Assembly (NCBI GenBank): GCA_965221545.1
Contig: OZ244901.1
Coordinates: 2,108,001 to 2,172,000, forward strand
From: JAJEFO01 sp022819605
GTDB taxonomy: Bacteria > Pseudomonadota > Alphaproteobacteria > Rhodobacterales > Rhodobacteraceae
DNA length: 64,000 nt
Direction: 5' to 3'
The translations under genes were made by a program, and so were the position numbers. The notes beneath the pieces are model-generated. The model was not told the origin of the DNA. It saw nothing but the letters and a program-made list of their open reading frames with translations, and made no database searches. This document shows positions 25,086 through 34,351 of the stretch, piece by piece. Within the stretch, counting starts at the first letter, position 1; each line of letters opens with the position of its first letter.

Positions 25086-26363
25086 ATGATACATCCGGGC
25101 AGCAGATCCTTGAGAAAGGTAGCGGTCGTTGGGCGAGGAACGGCCGGGTCGCTGGCAGCCGCCAGTGTTTCGCGCATGCATCCCGACAGCGATCTCGAAC
25201 TGCACCACATATACGACTCGCGCATTCCGGTCATTGGGGTGGGTGAAGGCAGCTGGCCGAGCCTGGTCCAGGAACTGCAGCAGTTGACGAACGTGTCCCA
25301 TCAAGTCGTGCAGCAGCACCTGATGGGGACTCGCAAGTACGGCGTCGCATTCGAAGGCTGGGGACGGCGTGATCGAGACTTCACCCACTACTTCACGCCG
25401 CAGCAGGTGTCGTATGGATACCATTTGTCCGCGGACTTGATGGCTGATCTGCTTCACGAAAGCACGCACGCTCGCCACATCGATGCGAAAGTGAATGAGA
25501 TCAACCGGGTGGAAGGTGGGACTGAAGTAAAGTTTGACGGCAGGGACTCCGAACGCTACGATCTGGTCTTCGATGCACGAGGGTTCCCTAGAGAACTCCA
25601 GCCCGAGCATCACATCGACACTTCCTTCATCCCAACCAACACGGCTGTCATCCGCCGTTGCCCGGCAATCATCAGGAAAGCAAAGGATGGACCTGTTACG
25701 GAGCATACCTATACCCGTGCCGTAGCGCGGCCGCATGGCTGGATTTTTGTGATTCCACTTACGATTCATACCTCTTACGGGTATATCTTCAACAAGAACG
25801 TGTCGAACATTGACGAAGTCGAAGCAGACTTTGACAAATTCCTTGAGACCGATGGCGTCTCGGAGTTCGAGCAACGCGCCGTCATTCCATTTCCAAATTT
25901 CGTTCACCGACAGATTTACGATGGCGCGGTCGCGCGCATCGGCAATGCGGCTGCGTTCATGGAGCCGCTCGAAGCAACGGCGATCGTGGCCGCTCAGTTG
26001 CAGATTGGCATGGTTCTCAACATGCGGCTCAACCGCTCGATTGAACATCTCGAACGTGACGCGCCAACGGTCAATCGGTTTCTCGTCAAGCGCATGCTGA
26101 GTTACGGACTGTTCGTCGGTTGGCATTATTCCTGTGGCTCCAGGTATGATACCGACTTTTGGCGTTACGCTCGTGAACGCGCTTGGCCGAGACATCGCAA
26201 GGCGGCAGGTGCGGAAGAAACGGGCTGTGACGCACTCCACGGTTTCGACGAGATGATCAAGCTGCTAAACCAGCCGGTCATAGACAAGGCTGACTGGAAC
26301 CGGATGTGTGCGGTTCCTCTCACGAGTTACGCCCAGATGTCCCAAGGCCTTGGCTGCACGTGA
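25086..26363 (+). CDS. Flavin-dependent tryptophan-halogenase-like enzyme
   Basis: A 425-residue protein. The N-terminal FAD-binding motif is VGRGTAGS (Gly16, Gly18, Gly21). The segment TRKYGVAFEGW places Lys84 where tryptophan halogenases keep their catalytic lysine. GWIFVIPL (Trp219-Ile-Phe221-Val-Ile-Pro224) corresponds to the WxWxIP motif with the second Trp replaced by Phe. AAFMEPLEATAIVAAQ matches the family's C-terminal flavin block. The protein is shorter than typical free-tryptophan halogenases (about 500-540). ATG 25086 was chosen because an earlier start adds 32 atypical residues. Its likely substrate is the core Trp. A monooxygenase without halide use cannot be excluded. Confidence 0.8.
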   Translation: MIHPGSRSLRKVAVVGRGTAGSLAAASVSRMHPDSDLELHHIYDSRIPVIGVGEGSWPSLVQELQQLTNVSHQVVQQHLMGTRKYGVAFEGWGRRDRDFTHYFTPQQVSYGYHLSADLMADLLHESTHARHIDAKVNEINRVEGGTEVKFDGRDSERYDLVFDARGFPRELQPEHHIDTSFIPTNTAVIRRCPAIIRKAKDGPVTEHTYTRAVARPHGWIFVIPLTIHTSYGYIFNKNVSNIDEVEADFDKFLETDGVSEFEQRAVIPFPNFVHRQIYDGAVARIGNAAAFMEPLEATAIVAAQLQIGMVLNMRLNRSIEHLERDAPTVNRFLVKRMLSYGLFVGWHYSCGSRYDTDFWRYARERAWPRHRKAAGAEETGCDALHGFDEMIKLLNQPVIDKADWNRMCAVPLTSYAQMSQGLGCT

Positions 26364-26627
26364 CGATCATGGACAGGATGGATGTGGACCAGGCACGATC
26401 TGGCCGGGCACGCACCCGTCACGAGCATGCGGCCTTGCGCGGCGTCGGGGAAGGGATGGCTCGAGGTGCGTGACCTGCGCCTCCGCAAGCCAGAGGGAAT
26501 TGCTCATTGCACTTGCCGGGCAGTTTCGGAACATTGAGACGAGGGCGGCCCAGGCGAACTGGTCTCCAAATCCGAGGTGATCACGTACACCGGCTTGACT
26601 TGGATGGGAGTTTCGTCGAAGTGTCGT

Positions 26628-26810
26628 CAAGTGCTGGTGCCTGCCCGTTCATGCAGGTGAAAAGGGAATGCGAAAGGGTCAGTGACCCCAATGCAGCCGC
26701 CCCCGCGACCGTAACCGGAGAGGGGATCCATCGCGCCACTGGCCCTGGAGGCTGGGAAGGCCGGATCACCCGCAATCATCCGTAAGCCGGGAGACCTGCC
26801 AGCCGACTGG
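26628..26810 (+). ncRNA. Cobalamin riboswitch upstream of the corrin operon
   Basis: The region has the class features of B12 riboswitches: an initial paired arm beginning GGTGCCTGCC, the GAATGC and AGCCGCCCCCGCGACCGTAA internal blocks, and the B12 box AAGCCGGGAGACCTGCC at 26784-26800. It lies some 90 bases before the first gene of the corrin operon. In this family, bound adenosylcobalamin normally reduces expression of the downstream genes. Confidence 0.93.
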
Positions 26811-26896
26811 ACGTGACCGGACGGGGGATTCCGGGACGGGGCCGCCATTGCGGTGCTCTCGTTTCCTCCCCCTTCCATAGCAGAAACGAGGGATCC

Positions 26897-27283
26897 GTGG
26901 ACGACTTCGCGCCGGTTGAACTTTTGGTCTGCACCACGTGCCGCAGGGGGCAGGAGCTGTCTGACACCGACGAGCGTCCTGGAGCGCTTCTGCATCGTGC
27001 CTTGGCGGCCAGGGAGTTGCCTGAAGGCGTTAGCCTTCGCGGCGTGGAGTGCTTCTCGAACTGCGACCACGGCTGTTCCATCGCCCTGCGGGGAGGCTCG
27101 CGGCGCTGGACATACGTGTACGGGAATCTCGACCCGTCGAGCGCCGACATGATTCTGGATGGCGCAGCAAGATATTGCGCGACGTCAGATGGGCTTGTCC
27201 CGTGGCGGGAACGCCCGGAGCATTTCCGCAAGAACTGCATTGCACGGATTCCGCCGATTGAACCAGTGGGGACTGCCAAATGA
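26897..27283 (+). CDS. DUF1636-like cysteine-rich protein of the cobalamin operon
   Basis: A 128-residue protein with a thioredoxin-like ferredoxin pattern: LLVCTTCRRG near the N-terminus and VECFSNCDHGCSIAL in the middle, five or more Cys that could bind a metal or iron-sulfur cluster. Small proteins of this type usually accompany cobW in alphaproteobacterial corrin operons, which fits a role in metal handling. The GTG start 26897 follows GAGGG, and the longer upstream frame would run back into the riboswitch. It overlaps cobW by four bases. Confidence 0.78.
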   Translation: MDDFAPVELLVCTTCRRGQELSDTDERPGALLHRALAARELPEGVSLRGVECFSNCDHGCSIALRGGSRRWTYVYGNLDPSSADMILDGAARYCATSDGLVPWRERPEHFRKNCIARIPPIEPVGTAK

Positions 27284-28332
27284 GCGATCTCGCAAAGATT
27301 CCCGCCACTGTCGTTACCGGCTTTCTCGGGGCCGGGAAGACGACGCTGATCCGCTACCTCATCGAATCCAGCAAGGGCCAACGATTGGCGGTGATCGTGA
27401 ACGAGTTCGGCGACGTGGGCGTTGACGGAGACATTCTCAAGACTTGCGCCGTTCCCGATTGCCCGGCGGAGAACATAGTCGAACTGGCCAATGGCTGTAT
27501 CTGTTGCAGGGTTGCAGATGACTTCATTCCTGCCATCACTGCACTGCTGGAGCTTGACCCCGTGCCCGATCACATACTGATCGAGTCCTCCGGGCTCGCT
27601 CTTCCCAAGCCGCTCCTGAAGGCCTTCGACTGGCCGGCAATTCGAAGCAGGGTGACCGTCGACGGCGTCATCGCGCTGGCCGATGCCGAGGCCGTAGCCG
27701 CGGGAAGATTTGCGCCCGACATCGACCGCGTGGATGCGCAGCGGCTCGCCGACGAAAACGTCGACCACGAAACACCGCTGTCTGAGGTGTTCGAGGACCA
27801 GATTGCCTGCGCCGACATAGTGCTGTTGACCAAGCCCGATCTTGCGGGGCCTGATGGCGTTGCGCAGGCGAGGGCAATCGTCGAGCGGGAAGCACCGCGT
27901 GCCGTGCCGATGATCGAGGTGTCGGAGGGCGCGGTGGACGCGCAGGTGATTCTCGGCATCGGAGCGGCAGCCGAAGACGATCTGGCAGCGCGTCCGTCGC
28001 ACCACGACGGGGTGCCCGAGCATGATCACGATGACTTTGACACGATCGTCGTGGATGTTCCCGAGGCTGACAGCGCCGATGACCTCGCGGCACGAATCGA
28101 GACTCTTGCGCGGCTGCAGAACATCCTTCGCGTGAAAGGGTACGCCTCGGTGCGCGGCAAGCCAATGCGTCTGCTTGTCCAGGGGGTCGGGACACGGATC
28201 CGCCATCAGTTCGACCGGGCATGGGAACCGGGCGAGGACAGGCAGGGACGCTTGGTCGTCATTGCGGAGCACGAAGACATCGACCCCGAAGCGATCCGAT
28301 CGATCCTGGCGCCGGAAGAATTCGTGCAGTGA
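27280..28332 (+). CDS. cobW: CobW family GTPase/metallochaperone
   Basis: A 350-residue G3E GTPase. The P-loop is GFLGAGKTTL, the Mg-binding Glu lies in VIVNEFGDVG, the metal-binding motif is GCICCR, and LLTKPDL is the guanine-specificity segment. A His/Asp-rich loop (HHDGVPEHDHDD) precedes the C-terminal CobW domain, a common feature of metal-trafficking members. It is thought to deliver cobalt for insertion by the CobN complex. It overlaps the DUF1636-like gene by ATGA, and cobN begins 115 bases later. Confidence 0.95.
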   Translation: MSDLAKIPATVVTGFLGAGKTTLIRYLIESSKGQRLAVIVNEFGDVGVDGDILKTCAVPDCPAENIVELANGCICCRVADDFIPAITALLELDPVPDHILIESSGLALPKPLLKAFDWPAIRSRVTVDGVIALADAEAVAAGRFAPDIDRVDAQRLADENVDHETPLSEVFEDQIACADIVLLTKPDLAGPDGVAQARAIVEREAPRAVPMIEVSEGAVDAQVILGIGAAAEDDLAARPSHHDGVPEHDHDDFDTIVVDVPEADSADDLAARIETLARLQNILRVKGYASVRGKPMRLLVQGVGTRIRHQFDRAWEPGEDRQGRLVVIAEHEDIDPEAIRSILAPEEFVQ

Positions 28333-28447
28333 CGCGCAGCGCGCAGAATTGTGGCCGGTCGCCCAAGATCGACACGCGGCGCATACACCGCTCGCCACAC
28401 CTGCAGACAGTGCGCAGTCGGAGCGCGTCGGCGGAGAGATTCGGCAC

Positions 28448-31400
28448 ATGCATGTGATCTTTCGCGAGAGCTTCGGGCTCGAGGAAACCGAGACCCCGAC
28501 CGACCTACAGCAGGCGCCGGCCGATCTCGTGGCTCTGTCATTCTCGGACAGCGATCTTCAAGCCTTCGCGGCCGGGTGGCATCGCGCAAGGAAGCAGGGC
28601 AGGCCGCTGCCGAGCCTGAGACTCGCCAACCTGGCCGCACTCAGGCATCCGGTTTCGGTTGACACCTATGTCGAGCAAACCCTTGAGGGCGCCAATGCCA
28701 TACTGATCCGTGTGATTGGCGGGATTCCATATTGGGAATACGGGCTTGCTCAGGTAAGTGCTCTGGCCGCATCCAAGGGGAAGTCGCTGGCCGTGCTGCC
28801 GGGCGACGGCAGGCCGGACGCGCAGCTTGAGGCGATCTCGACGGTCCCGCATGCGACCTTGGCGCGACTTGACGCGCTGGTGCGTGAGGGCGGGGCCGTG
28901 GCCGGGCAGGCGGCCTTGGCTCAACTGGCCTTGGCGGCCGGTCTCTATGCGGGCCCGGTGGACGGCATCAGGACAATCCCCGCATTCGGGTGCTGGACGC
29001 CGGAACACGGTGCACGGAGCGGGAAAGCGAGATCCGTTTCCGGGTTCGTCCGGGATGGCGCATCCGTGCCCGCTTCGAAGCACGAGTGCGGCGCGTCCTG
29101 TCACGCGGAATGCCGTGGCGAACTGGATCAGCCCTTGATCCTAGTCGTGTTTTACAGGGCCTATCTCGCGGCCGCCGACACCGCGCCGGTCGAGCAACTC
29201 GTGCAGGCGTTCAGGGATCGCGGATTTTCGGCACTCGGCCTTTTTGTTCCTTCGCTGAAAGATCCGGTGGCGGCACGCTGGCTCCGCGAGCGAATTGCCA
29301 CCCTGTCGCCAGCCGCCATCGTCAACGCGACGGCATTTTCCGGCAAGGGCGTGGATGGCAGCTCTCCGCTGGACGTGGCTGGCGTACCGGTCTTCCAAGT
29401 AGCCTTGGCCACGTCGACCCGATCTGCCTGGCAGGATGCGGAGCGTGGCCTGTCGCCCGCAGACTTGGCAATGCATGTCGTGTTGCCGGAAGTGGACGGT
29501 CGCATCTTCGCAGGTGTCGCATCCTTCAAGGAACCGGGCGATCGGGACACCGATCTGCAAGCGAGGCTCGTGGCGCATCGACCGGCCTCGAACCGGATTG
29601 GCGCAATAGCTGACCGAGCCGCGGCCTGGGTCGCTCTCGCGAGGAAGGCCCGGTGCGACGCTTCAATTGCCATCGTGCTTTCGACCTATCCGGGCAAGGC
29701 TTGGAGAACGGCGCATGCGGTCGGCTTGGATGCGTTTGCTTCGGTTGAGGCAATCATGGATGACCTCGACTCCGAAGGCTATGCAGTCGGATCGGGGGAC
29801 GGGCTGGAGACGGCACTGGCCCGAAATTCGATTTGCTGGTCCGTCGCGGATTACAAGGCTGCCCTGACTGAGTTGCCTGATCGCCTTGTCGCGGACCTTG
29901 AGGCAGCCTGGGGCAAGCCCGAGGAAGATGCCGCCGTTCGAGACGAAGCGTTTCACTTCCGGGCCGTTCGGCGTAGGCGGGTCTGCGTTGCCCTTCAGCC
30001 CGAGAGGGGTCAGCGGGAGAGGCGCGACGACGAGTACCACGATCTGTCGCGGGTGCCGTGCCACGGATACGTCGCATTCTATCTTTGGCTGCAAAAGGTC
30101 GCCTGCATAGATGCACTGGTCCATGTTGGTGCCCATGGCACGCTGGAATGGTTGCCTGGCAAGTCGGTGGCGCTCTCTGACCAGTGCTGGCCGGAGGCAT
30201 TGGTTGGATCGATCCCGGTCATTTATCCGTTCATCGTCAACGACCCTGGCGAGGCGGCCCAGGCCAAGCGCCGGATTGGCGCCGTGACACTCGGCCATTT
30301 GCCTCCGGCGGCCGCAAAGAGCGAGACGCCGGGCAATCTTGTGAGACTCGAGGCGCTGCTGGACGAGTTTTCCAATGCCGACGGGCTGGACCCACGTCGC
30401 CGCGACCGTTTGCAGGACGACATCCGGAACGAAGCGAAGGCGATCGGACTCGATTTGGATCTCGGGCTTGACCGAACCGAAGGCGCGGCCGTGGCGATCA
30501 CCCGCATCGACCGCTTTGTCTGTGACGTGAAGGACAGCCAGTTCGGCGACGGGCTGCATGTATGGGGACGAGAATTTGCTTTTGAGGGGAGCGATTCCGG
30601 GGCGGGCGACCGAGTCTCGATGCTTCCGCTGGATCGCACGGATGTCGCGGCGTCAGCGAAGGCGGAAAGACAGGCATTGCTTGACGCGCTTGCAGGAAAG
30701 CGCATCGAGGCTGGGCCGGCCGGCTCTCCCTACCGGGGACGAACGGACGTCTTGCCGACCGGGCGCAATCTCTTTGCCACGGATCCCCGGGCCGTGCCGA
30801 CACGCGCAGCCCACGCGCAGGGCGTCAGGCTCGCAAAGGAACTCGTACGACGTCATCTCCAGGAGCAAGGTGAGTATCCAAGGGGCTTGGTCGTGGACCT
30901 TTGGGGTTCGGCAACCATGCGGACTGCAGGCGAGGAATTCGCAATGGCGCTGCATCTTCTTGGCGTGTGCCCGATTTGGGACGAGGGCAGTGAGCGTGTT
31001 TCCGGCATCGAGGTGCTGCCCATCGCTGAACTGGAATGGCCCCGACTGGATGTGACTCTGAGGGTGTCCGGATTGTTCAGGGACGTGTTTCCCACGCTTT
31101 CCGCGCTCTATTCGCAGGCCATACGCGCTCTTGCGGTGCGAGAGGAGGCATCGGACTGGAATCCCTTTGCCGGAACCGAGCCCGGATCCCGCGTTTATGG
31201 ACCGGTGCCGGGAAGTTATGGCTTGGGCATCGTGCGCCTGCGGGAGGATCTCACCGAGGAAGCACGCCGAGAGGCGGGTGCCGCCTGGCTCGCCGCGAGC
31301 GCTTGGGCCATGGACGGCGAAGGCGCCATCGAGGATCCGGACGGGCTGGCGGCGCAAGTGGCGAAAGCCGACACGTTCGTCCATCTTCAGGACCTGCCCG

Positions 31401-31873
31401 AGACCGATCTGCTGCTGGCCGCAGACTATGCAACGCATGAAGCCGGATTCGCGGCCGCCAAGTTGGTGGCCGGCGGCCACGACGCGGCGCTCTATCATTT
31501 GGACAATACCGAGCCTGCGCGTCCGCGCGCACGAACGCTGACGGAAGAGGTTGCACGTGTCGTGCATGCCCGAGCGGCACAGCCGGGATGGCTGGCAGGA
31601 ATGAAACGCCATGGGTTCCAGGGAGCCGCCGAGATTGCTGCGACGCTCGATCACATGGCTGCGTTTGCTCACCTTGCAGACGTCGTGGGCTCGCATCTGT
31701 TCGATGCGTACTATGACGCCACCCTCGGCGATGCCGCCGTCACCGCTTTCATGCAGGAGGCGAATCCGGAGGCGCTGTCTGCAATGCGCGCGCAGTTCAG
31801 CGCGCTGCACAGATCGGGATTGTGGTGCACTCGAAGGAACTCGATCCGAGTCGGTCTGGAGGCGGCAGAATGA
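28448..31873 (+). CDS. cobN: Cobaltochelatase subunit CobN
   Basis: The 1141-residue large subunit of the ATP-dependent aerobic cobaltochelatase inserts Co into hydrogenobyrinic acid a,c-diamide together with CobS and CobT, which are not in this window. Family blocks include VALQPERG, LVHVGAHGTLEWLPGK and VVDLWGSATMRTAGEEFAMALHLLG. ATG 28448 gives the usual MHVIF start. An in-frame extension to 28175 overlaps cobW and is not credible. A Cys/His-containing segment around residues 195-225 looks inserted compared with the family. Its stop overlaps cobG by ATGA. Confidence 0.96.
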   Translation: MHVIFRESFGLEETETPTDLQQAPADLVALSFSDSDLQAFAAGWHRARKQGRPLPSLRLANLAALRHPVSVDTYVEQTLEGANAILIRVIGGIPYWEYGLAQVSALAASKGKSLAVLPGDGRPDAQLEAISTVPHATLARLDALVREGGAVAGQAALAQLALAAGLYAGPVDGIRTIPAFGCWTPEHGARSGKARSVSGFVRDGASVPASKHECGASCHAECRGELDQPLILVVFYRAYLAAADTAPVEQLVQAFRDRGFSALGLFVPSLKDPVAARWLRERIATLSPAAIVNATAFSGKGVDGSSPLDVAGVPVFQVALATSTRSAWQDAERGLSPADLAMHVVLPEVDGRIFAGVASFKEPGDRDTDLQARLVAHRPASNRIGAIADRAAAWVALARKARCDASIAIVLSTYPGKAWRTAHAVGLDAFASVEAIMDDLDSEGYAVGSGDGLETALARNSICWSVADYKAALTELPDRLVADLEAAWGKPEEDAAVRDEAFHFRAVRRRRVCVALQPERGQRERRDDEYHDLSRVPCHGYVAFYLWLQKVACIDALVHVGAHGTLEWLPGKSVALSDQCWPEALVGSIPVIYPFIVNDPGEAAQAKRRIGAVTLGHLPPAAAKSETPGNLVRLEALLDEFSNADGLDPRRRDRLQDDIRNEAKAIGLDLDLGLDRTEGAAVAITRIDRFVCDVKDSQFGDGLHVWGREFAFEGSDSGAGDRVSMLPLDRTDVAASAKAERQALLDALAGKRIEAGPAGSPYRGRTDVLPTGRNLFATDPRAVPTRAAHAQGVRLAKELVRRHLQEQGEYPRGLVVDLWGSATMRTAGEEFAMALHLLGVCPIWDEGSERVSGIEVLPIAELEWPRLDVTLRVSGLFRDVFPTLSALYSQAIRALAVREEASDWNPFAGTEPGSRVYGPVPGSYGLGIVRLREDLTEEARREAGAAWLAASAWAMDGEGAIEDPDGLAAQVAKADTFVHLQDLPETDLLLAADYATHEAGFAAAKLVAGGHDAALYHLDNTEPARPRARTLTEEVARVVHARAAQPGWLAGMKRHGFQGAAEIAATLDHMAAFAHLADVVGSHLFDAYYDATLGDAAVTAFMQEANPEALSAMRAQFSALHRSGLWCTRRNSIRVGLEAAE

Positions 31874-32997
31874 ATGCGGCCGGAATCCGGGGCTGGTGCC
31901 CGACCGCGCATCGCCCGATGATGTCAGGCGACGGCCTGTTGGTGCGAATTCGGCCCATGTCCGGGCGGATGACGGCGGACAAGGCGCGCACCGTGGCCGA
32001 TCTCGCGTACCGCTTCGGAAACGGCCTGATCGACCTGACCTCGCGTGCCGGACTTCAGATCAGGGGCGTCACGGACGAGGCGCATCCTGAACTGCTGCGC
32101 ACGCTTGTGGCCGAGGAGCTTGTCCACGCCGAGCCGGACGTCGAGGCGCGCCGAAACATCGTCGTGACGCCATTCTGGATCTCCGGCGACCTGACGAATC
32201 GACTGGAGCGCGCGCTGGCACGGCGACTGGCCGATCTGCCGCATTTGCCCGCGAAATCGGGCATTGCAATCGATACGGGGACGGCACCGGTCCTGCAGGA
32301 CGTCTCGGCGGACTTCCGGTTCGAACGGGATGCAAATGGGGCACTGCTGCTGCGTGCCGACGGCGCCGAGCATGGGTGGCGCATTGACGAGGCCGACGCT
32401 TTCGACGCGTTGAAGGAGATGGCAGCCTGGTTCGTGGACACCGGCGGCCGCGAGAGCGGGCGAATGAAGCGGCATGTCTTGAAGATGTCCCTGCCCGAGA
32501 ACCGGCAGCTTGCCGAGCCCGCAGATGGCGGAAACCTGCCCGAACCGGGGTGCACGAAGGACGGCGCGATTGTCGGCGTGCCCTTCGGTGCGATGTCGAC
32601 GGATGCGCTTGCCGGGCTGCTTGCGGAAGCAGATCCACATTATGTGCAGATCACGCCGCGACGATGCCTTTTCCTCGAGGCGGCCAGTCCCGTGACGCAT
32701 CCGGCCTTCATTCATGATCCGTCGGAATCCCTGCTTGACGTTGCCGCCTGCCCGGGCGCGCCTCGGTGCATGCAGGCGACCGTGCCGACAAGATCGGTCG
32801 CACGGTGGCTGGCGGAGCGCGACCTGGGGACGTTGCACGTTTCGGGCTGCGCCAAGGGTTGCGCGAGGCCCGGGCCTTCCGACGTGACGTTGGTCGGGCG
32901 AGACGGGATGTTCGATCTTGTCAGAAGCGGCTCGGTCGGCGACACCCCGGACAGGATCGGCGTTTCCGAGGCCGAACTTCTGGAGCTGTTCCCCTGA
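31870..32997 (+). CDS. cobG: Precorrin-3B synthase
   Basis: A 375-residue sulfite/nitrite-reductase-like oxygenase that converts precorrin-3A to precorrin-3B using O2, the diagnostic step of the aerobic pathway. The C-terminal iron-sulfur/siroheme-type cysteines are seen in VAACPGAPRCMQATV and HVSGCAKGCARPG. NIVVTPFWI and GLQIRG are repeats of the nitrite-reductase fold. The ATG start at 31870 overlaps the cobN stop by four bases, and the stop shares one base with cobH. Confidence 0.94.
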   Translation: MNAAGIRGWCPTAHRPMMSGDGLLVRIRPMSGRMTADKARTVADLAYRFGNGLIDLTSRAGLQIRGVTDEAHPELLRTLVAEELVHAEPDVEARRNIVVTPFWISGDLTNRLERALARRLADLPHLPAKSGIAIDTGTAPVLQDVSADFRFERDANGALLLRADGAEHGWRIDEADAFDALKEMAAWFVDTGGRESGRMKRHVLKMSLPENRQLAEPADGGNLPEPGCTKDGAIVGVPFGAMSTDALAGLLAEADPHYVQITPRRCLFLEAASPVTHPAFIHDPSESLLDVAACPGAPRCMQATVPTRSVARWLAERDLGTLHVSGCAKGCARPGPSDVTLVGRDGMFDLVRSGSVGDTPDRIGVSEAELLELFP

Positions 32998-33626
32998 TGC
33001 CCCACGCCTACGAAAAAGACGGTGCCGCCATTTATGCCCGGTCATTCGCAACCATTCGGGACGAAGCCGATCTTGCCCGTTTCGACGCGGACGAAGAGCA
33101 GGTCGCGGTGCGGATGATCCATGCGTCGGGAATGGTGGAACTCGCGGGGTTCCTGCGGTTTTCCGACGGCTTGGTGATCCGGGCGCGCAAGGCGCTGGAA
33201 TCGGGAGCGCCGATACTCTGCGACACCAGGATGGTTAGTGAAGGCGTGACGCGCGCGCGCCTTCCTGCATCCAACGAGGTGGTCTGCACGCTTCAGGATC
33301 CCTTGGTTCCGCAACTCGCGGTCGAGATGGGCAACACACGCTCGGCCGCCGCGCTGGAGCTTTGGCGTCCCGGGCTGGAAGGCGCGCTCGTGGCGATCGG
33401 AAACGCCCCCACGGCACTCTTTCACCTGCTGAACATGCTGGAAGATCCGGCCTGTCCCCGACCTGCCGCGATCATCGGTTGCCCCGTTGGATTCGTTGGC
33501 GCTGCTGAATCGAAGGCTGCTCTCTGGAGAGATCAGCCGGTCCCCTGTTGCGTCGTCGAGGGGCGCTTGGGCGGAAGCGCCGTCACGGTGGCGGCCATCA
33601 ACGCGATCGCGAGTTCTGCGGAATGA
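32997..33626 (+). CDS. cobH: Precorrin-8X methylmutase
   Basis: A 209-residue CobH/CbiC enzyme that moves the C-11 methyl group to C-12, forming hydrogenobyrinic acid. Recognisable blocks are IHASGMVELAGFLRFS with the catalytic His, ILCDTRMVSEGVTR, and AIGNAPTALFHLL followed by IIGCPVGFVGAAESK. ATG 32997 was chosen over a 77-residue upstream extension lying in cobG. Coupled to cobG by one base and to cobI by ATGA. Confidence 0.96.
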   Translation: MPHAYEKDGAAIYARSFATIRDEADLARFDADEEQVAVRMIHASGMVELAGFLRFSDGLVIRARKALESGAPILCDTRMVSEGVTRARLPASNEVVCTLQDPLVPQLAVEMGNTRSAAALELWRPGLEGALVAIGNAPTALFHLLNMLEDPACPRPAAIIGCPVGFVGAAESKAALWRDQPVPCCVVEGRLGGSAVTVAAINAIASSAE

Positions 33627-34351
33627 CCGGAACGGTCTACGGCGTCGGCTTGGGGCCCGGAGAACCTGATCTCATGAGTGCGAAGGCACTAAAGCTCTTG
33701 GCACGGGCCCGTCACGTGGCGTTCTTCCGAAAGAAGGGGCGTACAGGCCGCGCCCGGACGCTGGCCGGTGAACTGGTTCCAGCGGACGCGGTCGAATTTG
33801 CAATGGAATATCCCCTGACGACGGAAGTTCCCTTGGAAGATCCGCGATACAACCGGACCCTTGCGGAGTTCTACGACGGCTGCACCGCGCACCTGGCCGC
33901 CATTGCCGGCGGTGGCGAGGATGTTGTCGTTCTCTGCGAAGGCGATCCGTTCTTCTACGGCTCATTCATGCACCTGCATGAGCGCCTGATCACCCGAGTG
34001 CCGGTCGAGGTAGTGCCGGGCATACCCGGCATGGCGGCCGCTTGGACGGCGAGCGGTGTGCCCATCGCCTGGGGCGATGATGTCCTGTCCGTGCTGATGG
34101 GCACGCTCGACGAGGATGTTCTGGTGAGGCACATGGAATCCGCCGATGCATTGGTCGTGATGAAGGTGGGGCGCAACCTGTTCAGGGTTCGGGCCGCGCT
34201 TGAACGGGCCGGGCGTGCTCAGGATGCCTGGGTGATAGAATGCGCCGCGATGGCGGATCAGAAGGTCACGCGCCTTGCCGACGTGCCGGCAAGCCATGTG
34301 CCTCCGTACTTCACGATTGTCCTGGTGCATGGGCAGGGTCGGCGGCCGTGA
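33623..34351 (+). CDS. cobI: Precorrin-2 C20-methyltransferase
   Basis: A 242-residue tetrapyrrole methylase that uses S-adenosylmethionine to methylate C-20. It has the GVGLGPGEPDLMSAKAL N-terminal motif, the CEGDPFFYGSFM block and PGIPGMAAAW, all typical of CobI. It overlaps cobH by ATGA and cobJ by GTGA. Confidence 0.95.
   Translation: MTGTVYGVGLGPGEPDLMSAKALKLLARARHVAFFRKKGRTGRARTLAGELVPADAVEFAMEYPLTTEVPLEDPRYNRTLAEFYDGCTAHLAAIAGGGEDVVVLCEGDPFFYGSFMHLHERLITRVPVEVVPGIPGMAAAWTASGVPIAWGDDVLSVLMGTLDEDVLVRHMESADALVVMKVGRNLFRVRAALERAGRAQDAWVIECAAMADQKVTRLADVPASHVPPYFTIVLVHGQGRRP

Noticed and set aside
24561..26240. A 559-codon minus-strand frame opposite the halogenase gene
   Set aside because: It is antisense to a recognised enzyme, has no motif, and its composition is that of a GC-rich shadow frame.
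26776..28449. A 557-codon minus-strand frame across the riboswitch and cobW
   Set aside because: It crosses a riboswitch and a conserved GTPase gene and shows no protein features.
28990..29130. Possible frameshift in cobN where sequence departs from the family
   Set aside because: The frame stays open and homology resumes in the same frame, so an inserted segment is more likely than a sequencing or frameshift error.
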